Shown here piece after piece: positions 27,682-28,430 of a stretch of 28,430 nt of DNA. Both the position numbers and the translations under genes were made by a program. Position 1 is the first letter of the stretch. Each line of letters starts with the position of its first letter. The notes below the pieces were generated by a model that was given only the letters and a program-made list of their open reading frames with translations, was not told where the DNA came from and ran no database searches. The DNA comes from Russula earlei. Its lineage: Eukaryota > Basidiomycota > Agaricomycetes > Russulales > Russulaceae. The stretch lies in the NCBI GenBank assembly GCA_025769875.1, contig JAGFNK010000642.1, forward strand, positions 1 through 28,430, written 5' to 3'.

Positions 27682-28430
27682 CTAGATGACAAATTTTTTA
27701 AAATTAGAGCAACATGCACCTCTACTACAGAACCAATCGGCGACCAGGAACTTCGACAACAACTACGATCTAGCAAAGACTATGACCCAGAAGTATCTAA
27801 TGCGTTAGCAATCATTATAAAGAATGGACCAAGGCGACTATCCAAAGGCTTACAGGACTGGAACCTTGAAGATGGACTAATACTATTCAAAGGAAAAGTC
27901 TATATCCAAACAACGACACCCTAAGAAAGAAAATTCTAAAACTACACCACGACTCCCTTGCCACTGGGCATCCTGGCCAATGGAAAACTTATGAACTAAT
28001 CAGCCGAAACTATTGGTGGCCAGGAATGCTAACCTATGTCAAAAGTTATGTAGACGGTTGCGCAATTTTCCAAAGTACAAAGAACCGTCCAAAGACAGAA
28101 ACACCCCTTGTACCGATTACACCAGCTGGAGAAGTATGGAAAAGCATTACTATGGACTTTATCACGGACCTACCAATTTCACAAGGCTTCGACAGCCTCC
28201 TAGTCGTGGTAGATCGATTCAGTAAAGGCAATAATCATTACCCCTTGCCACAAGAACAATCACAGCAGATGAAACAGCGACACTAATCATGAACAATGTC
28301 TGGAGAAGAATAGGGCTCCCAACACAAATAATATCGACAGAGGCCCTCAGTTCGCAGCAAAAGTCACTCAGAACTATGGAAGAAGTTAAATGTCAAAGTA
28401 TCATTAAGCACGGCATATCACCCACACAGA
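27682..28430 (+). pseudogene. Gypsy3 integrase, cut by the window end
   Basis: N-terminal linker, then a frame change near 27918 into the zinc-binding module: HHDSLATGHPGQWKTYEL, NYWWPGM and VDGCAIFQSTK, where the second Cys of the usual CxxCQ is Phe. Core: SITMDFITDLPISQGFD (first Asp), DRFSKGNNHYPLPQEQ; a stop after QMKQRH (28284-28286) with the frame shifting. Near 28330 the second-Asp region ('IIS.DRGPQF') is readable only with a 1-base correction, and the window ends at the equivalent of 'AYHP.TDGQ'. The final Glu and any chromodomain are outside. Confidence 0.9.

Larger units (their letters stand above)
20618..28430 (+). mobile_element. Gypsy3: Ty3/Gypsy element with a 2.85-kb leader, 3' end beyond the window
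   Basis: The left edge is placed at TGTTACGAAC (20618) because Gypsy2 RNase H homology stops there. Order: U3 with repeated CRE-like sites, TATA box, long leader with two open frames lacking Met, gag with CCHC, protease, RT, RNase H, integrase running off the window. Several stops and frameshifts occur in gag-pol. No 3' LTR or target duplication can be checked. Confidence 0.9.

Noticed and set aside
1..28430. Host gene or bacterial operon
   Set aside because: No frame outside the five elements resembles a cellular protein and all long frames are accounted for by retroelement domains or leader and post-pol ORFs.

Overview
The window is a nest of LTR retrotransposons with no recognisable host gene. 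Chromodomain-type Ty3/Gypsy elements, Ty1/Copia elements, short (62-68 nt) intron-like segments and decay confined to CpG sites suggest a filamentous fungus, most likely a mushroom-forming basidiomycete. This assignment is inference. Every coding region belongs to one of five elements, named here Copia-L, Copia-R, Gypsy1, Gypsy2 and Gypsy3.

Layout. 1-4018: Copia-L, minus strand, cut by the window start. 4019-5513: a piece of Gypsy2 (end of pol plus a post-pol zinc-knuckle ORF). 5514-10427: Copia-R, plus strand, complete with two 525-bp LTRs. 10428-10449: 22 bp of Gypsy2. 10450-18788: Gypsy1, complete, with a GGTAC target-site duplication. 18789-20617: Gypsy2 pol, minus strand. 20618-28430: Gypsy3, plus strand, cut by the window end.

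History. Gypsy2 is the oldest element and the others sit inside it. Copia-R has unmatched flanks as it stands. If the 4019-5513 spacer is flipped, its flanks become a perfect TTAAC duplication and the Gypsy2 pol frame reads without a break through both the Gypsy1 and the Copia-R insertion points. The spacer was therefore probably inverted by recombination between the two oppositely oriented Copia copies.

Biology of note. (1) Gypsy3 has a leader of about 2.85 kb before gag that is almost free of ATG in any frame, yet holds two long open frames without methionine. Each frame begins at a point where removing a short GT-AG intron would build an ATG across the junction (A|TG). Unspliced RNA could then be scanned to the gag ATG, while spliced RNA would express the leader proteins. 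(2) Gypsy1 and Gypsy2 carry a large post-pol ORF in frame with pol that ends in a CCHC knuckle, and Gypsy1 Gag has no knuckle of its own. (3) Both Copia copies have a primer-binding site matching the anticodon arm of initiator tRNA-Met, which implies priming by a half-tRNA. (4) All 14 differences I count between the two Copia-R LTRs fall at CpG sites. All elements carry nonsense codons or frameshifts and look inactive.
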